Source: an uncultured Prevotellaceae bacterium
GTDB taxonomy: Bacteria > Bacteroidota > Bacteroidia > Bacteroidales > Bacteroidaceae
DNA length: 64,000 nt
Direction: 5' to 3'
NCBI GenBank assembly: GCA_902763615.1
Contig: CACWSX010000001.1
Location: forward strand, 1-64,000
Both the position numbers and the translations under genes were made by a program. Of this stretch, positions 63,939 to 64,000 are shown in pieces. Under the pieces are notes generated by a model. That model was given only the letters and a program-made list of their open reading frames with translations, was not told the origin of the DNA and searched no databases. Numbering within the stretch: position 1 is the stretch's first letter; the number at the start of each line of letters is the position of its first letter.

Positions 63939-64000
63939 ATGCAAAGACTTTACACGACACTCATCGCCATTATTGCCACCATCAGCATGATGGCTCAGGG
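63939..64000 (+). CDS. Secreted protein, N-terminus only (cut by window edge)
   Basis: The ATG at 63939 opens a signal peptide (MQRLYTTLIAIIATISMMAQ) that runs off the window. The protein is therefore exported, but the family cannot be told. The LacI-type palindrome upstream suggests that it belongs to the starch regulon, for example as another glucan-active enzyme. Confidence 0.7.
   Translation, partial: MQRLYTTLIAIIATISMMAQ

Overview
The window comes from a member of the Bacteroidota, most likely the Prevotella group (order Bacteroidales). The evidence is two SusC/SusD loci, lipoprotein signals followed by acidic residues, A-rich leaders without Shine-Dalgarno sequences, and about fifteen promoters carrying the Bacteroidota -7 box TAnnTTTG. 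No rRNA, tRNA, CRISPR array or intact insertion sequence was seen.

Layout. (1) 1-10.3 kb, minus strand: a MacAB/TolC-type export operon with three alternating pairs of FtsX-type permeases (one member broken, one with an internal deletion), one ATPase, a TolC-like protein and the start of an HlyD-like adaptor. It is headed by a sigma-54-type promoter with two upstream palindromes. (2) 10.5-17.7 kb: a PAP2 phosphatase, then a cobalamin riboswitch and a vitamin B12 uptake operon (BtuB-like receptor, BtuG-like propeller, two more surface proteins and a BtuF-like binding protein). (3) 17.7-30.6 kb: housekeeping and mixed genes (argH, pyrE, comF-like, recX, prmC, a two-domain esterase, an HU-like protein, a thioredoxin, a histidine kinase, type I pullulanase). 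(4) 30.7-44.7 kb: a beta-glucan utilisation locus made of a DUF6377-type regulator, SusC, SusD, a three-module glycan-binding lipoprotein, and GH16, GH5 and GH3 enzymes. (5) 46.3-64 kb: a divergent starch/malto-oligosaccharide locus. The minus arm carries a LacI-type regulator, an MFS sugar transporter, SemiSWEET, a GH77 enzyme and GH97. The plus arm carries SusC, SusD, SusE, SusF and a GH13 amylase lipoprotein.

How the genes work together. In both sugar loci, surface lipoproteins capture glycan, SusCD imports oligosaccharides, and periplasmic or surface hydrolases reduce them to glucose or maltose. In the starch locus the MFS and SemiSWEET proteins probably carry sugars across the inner membrane to the GH77 enzyme. 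GCAA-N4-TTGC palindromes mark the LacI-type regulon. One lies exactly midway between the divergent starch promoters, and another lies at the same distance from the promoter of the last, truncated gene.

The most unusual structure is not a gene. Short degenerate tandem words with a strict period of 7 bp recur at about fifteen places, just before start codons, inside signal-peptide codons and inside interdomain loops. Two further arrays consist of three palindromic units with a 22 bp period, and a REP-like palindrome is translated inside prmC.
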